Assembly: GCA_002068205.1 (NCBI GenBank)
Contig: MVZB01000212.1
Coordinates: 1 to 5,875 of the forward strand
Reading direction: 5' to 3'
Source of the DNA: a candidate division BRC1 bacterium ADurb.BinA292
GTDB taxonomy: Bacteria; Sumerlaeota; Sumerlaeia; MVZB01
DNA: 5,875 nt
Shown: piece by piece, positions 4,676 through 5,875 of the stretch
How positions within the stretch are numbered: the stretch's first letter is position 1
Layout: each line of letters opens with the position of its first letter
The notes under the pieces: model-generated
Told to the model about the DNA's origin: nothing
Databases searched by the model: none
The model's input: the letters and a program-made list of their open reading frames with translations, nothing else
Translations under genes and position numbers: made by a program

Positions 4676-5692
4676 ATGGCGCAATTCAAAGCCGCCCCCG
4701 CCCCGGAACCGGTCGACGGCCTGGGCGTGCTGATCGCCAATCTGGGCACGCCGGCGGCGCCGACGGCCGCGGCGCTGCGCCCGTTCCTGGCCGAGTTTCT
4801 GAGCGATCCACGGGTCGTGGAACTGCCCCGGCTGAAATGGTGGCCCGTCCTGCACGGGATAGTCCTGCGCAGGCGACCGGCCCGGTCGGCGCGGCTCTAC
4901 CGGAACATCTGGACGGCCGACGGGTCGCCGCTATTGGTGACGACGCGGGCGATCGCCGACGGCCTCGCCGCGCGGCTGCGGGCGCGCCTGGGTCGCGAGG
5001 TCGCCGTGGAGATCGGCATGCGCTATGGCGAGCCATCGATCGCGCGCGGGCTGGATGCGCTGCGCGGGCGCGCGCCGCGGCGGCTCGTCGTCCTGCCGCT
5101 CTATCCGCAATACAGCGGGGCGACGACGGGGTCGACATTCGACGCCGTCGCGGCGGAAATCGTTCGCTGGCGCCGCGTGCCGGAACTGCATTTCATCGGG
5201 GACTATCACGACGAGCCGGCCTACATTGCGGCACTCGCCGCCGGCGTCCGCCAGTACTGGAGCGAACTGGGCCGGCCCGACCGGCTCCTGTTGTCGTTTC
5301 ATGGGATTCCCGAGCGTCAGGCCGCGGGGGGCGATCCCTATCCGCAACAATGCCGGCGAACGGCGGAGTTGCTGTGGGATGCCTTGGAACTGCCGGCCGA
5401 CAATCGGTATCTGGCCTTCCAGTCCCGGTTCGGCCGCGAACCCTGGCTGCGGCCCTACACCGATGAAACCCTGATGGCGTGGGCGCGCGCGGGCGTCGAG
5501 CGGGTCGATACACTCTGCCCGGGTTTCGCCGCCGACTGCCTGGAGACGCTGGAGGAAATCGCGATCACGAACAGGGAACGATTTCTCCATGCCGGCGGGA
5601 GAGACTACCGCTACCTTCCGGCACTGAATACGCGCCCGGAGCATCTTGAAATGCTGACGCGCCTGGTGTTGAGAGCGGTTGGGGAGAAATGA
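4676..5692 (+). CDS. hemH: Ferrochelatase (protoporphyrin ferrochelatase)
   Basis: A 338-residue class I ferrochelatase that inserts Fe2+ into protoporphyrin IX to make protoheme, the last step of the protoporphyrin-dependent branch. It is soluble or loosely membrane-associated. GVLIANLGTP (17-26) opens the fold. FLSDPRVVELPRLKWWP (41-57), GSPL (83-86) and LPLYPQYSGATTGS (140-153) line the porphyrin cleft. LLSFHGIPER (205-214) carries the metal-handling H209, and CPGFAADCLETLEEI (281-295) holds the conserved acidic side of the site. FQSRFGREPWLRPYTDETL (248-266) and the LPALN near the C-terminus closely resemble E. coli HemH. No cysteine-rich C-terminal Fe-S extension is present. The start is set by a perfect AGGAGG. 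It lies 87 bases after surE and may be co-transcribed with it. The strongly proteobacterial flavour contrasts with surE and could reflect lineage or transfer. Confidence 0.95.
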   Translation: MAQFKAAPAPEPVDGLGVLIANLGTPAAPTAAALRPFLAEFLSDPRVVELPRLKWWPVLHGIVLRRRPARSARLYRNIWTADGSPLLVTTRAIADGLAARLRARLGREVAVEIGMRYGEPSIARGLDALRGRAPRRLVVLPLYPQYSGATTGSTFDAVAAEIVRWRRVPELHFIGDYHDEPAYIAALAAGVRQYWSELGRPDRLLLSFHGIPERQAAGGDPYPQQCRRTAELLWDALELPADNRYLAFQSRFGREPWLRPYTDETLMAWARAGVERVDTLCPGFAADCLETLEEIAITNRERFLHAGGRDYRYLPALNTRPEHLEMLTRLVLRAVGEK

Positions 5693-5829
5693 CTCGAGGG
5701 ACAATTGCGAGCTGCTCATGAACCGGCGGTGCACAACGAGGGATGAAAATTGGGAGGGAACAACCGATTCGAACGCTCCGAGCCTTGCCGGATCCTCACG
5801 CAGGGCAGTCCCGTCAGGGCCGGCAGACT
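5693..5829. other. Intergenic region after hemH
   Basis: The 137 bases between hemH and a probable convergent gene end. I see no T-tailed hairpin. Two rightward frames starting with ATG at 5719 and 5743 remain open to the window edge, but their third positions are mixed and their translations are Arg/Pro/Ser-rich filler. They are not called as genes. Confidence 0.5.
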
Positions 5830-5875
5830 TCAGCCCGCCACGTCCGCGGCGGGAACCGGGATCCCCATCGCGACC
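5830..5875 (-). CDS. C-terminal end of an unidentified leftward gene
   Basis: On the minus strand, the frame entering from the right edge reads VAMGIPVPAADVAG and then TGA (5830-5832). Over its 14 codons the third base is G or C in all but one and the first base is mostly G. That is the pattern of real genes in this window, and it contrasts with the other five frames here. The gene would be convergent with hemH, 137 bases away. Too little is visible to assign a family. Confidence 0.35.
   Translation of the reverse strand, partial: VAMGIPVPAADVAG

Noticed and set aside
3560..4855. A 431-codon open frame on the minus strand covering the end of tyrA, all of surE and the start of hemH.
   Set aside because: It is antisense to three genes with clear family motifs. 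Its translation is Arg/Gly/His-rich with no motif, which is the expected shadow of G/C-biased codons.
5834..5853. A terminator-like stem of CCCGCC with GGCGGG.
   Set aside because: The stem is only 6 base pairs with no T-run on either side, and it falls inside the probable minus-strand coding end.
5719..5875. Rightward partial genes starting at ATG 5719 or 5743 and open to the window end.
   Set aside because: Third positions are mixed and the products are Arg/Pro/Ser-rich. The minus-strand frame over the same bases has the codon pattern of real genes.

Overview
The window is GC-rich (about two thirds G+C by eye) with tightly packed genes and strong G/C at third codon positions. It reads as chromosomal DNA of a high-GC Gram-negative-type bacterium. 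The phylum is uncertain. The ferrochelatase has a distinctly proteobacterial (E. coli-like) C-terminal half. The SurE, prephenate dehydrogenase and GalT variants look to me more like those of planctomycete-type or other deep-branching groups. No phage, transposon, CRISPR, tRNA or rRNA signal was seen.

Layout. (1) At the left edge, the first ~69 codons of a DppC/OppC-type ABC transporter permease run leftward off the window. (2) A 142-base divergent spacer holds a good leftward sigma70-type promoter and a weaker rightward one; their -35 boxes overlap. (3) A membrane-anchored family-2 glycosyltransferase of the CrtQ/HpnB type (349-1506, +) meets galT tail to tail, with a 22-base overlap. (4) galT (1485-2540, -) is a GalT-family nucleotidyltransferase starting at TTG behind a strong Shine-Dalgarno. 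(5) A ~310-base divergent spacer (2541-2848) holds a heptamer repeat, a small inverted repeat and two candidate rightward promoters. (6) A rightward cluster follows: tyrA (prephenate/arogenate dehydrogenase), surE 12 bases later, then hemH (ferrochelatase) after an 87-base gap with two tiny overlapping ORFs. (7) At the right edge, the last 14 codons of an unidentified leftward gene converge on hemH.

The cluster combines tyrosine synthesis, nucleotide/survival phosphatase activity and the last step of protoheme synthesis. This looks like housekeeping co-transcription rather than one pathway. galT and the glycosyltransferase both concern sugars but are transcribed toward each other, so they are probably independent.

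I found no convincing undescribed system. The signals most worth a second look are a near-identical promoter module (TTG-N17-TAAGCTGAG) before both the glycosyltransferase and tyrA, the missing conventional start of tyrA, and the chain of mini-ORFs leading into hemH.
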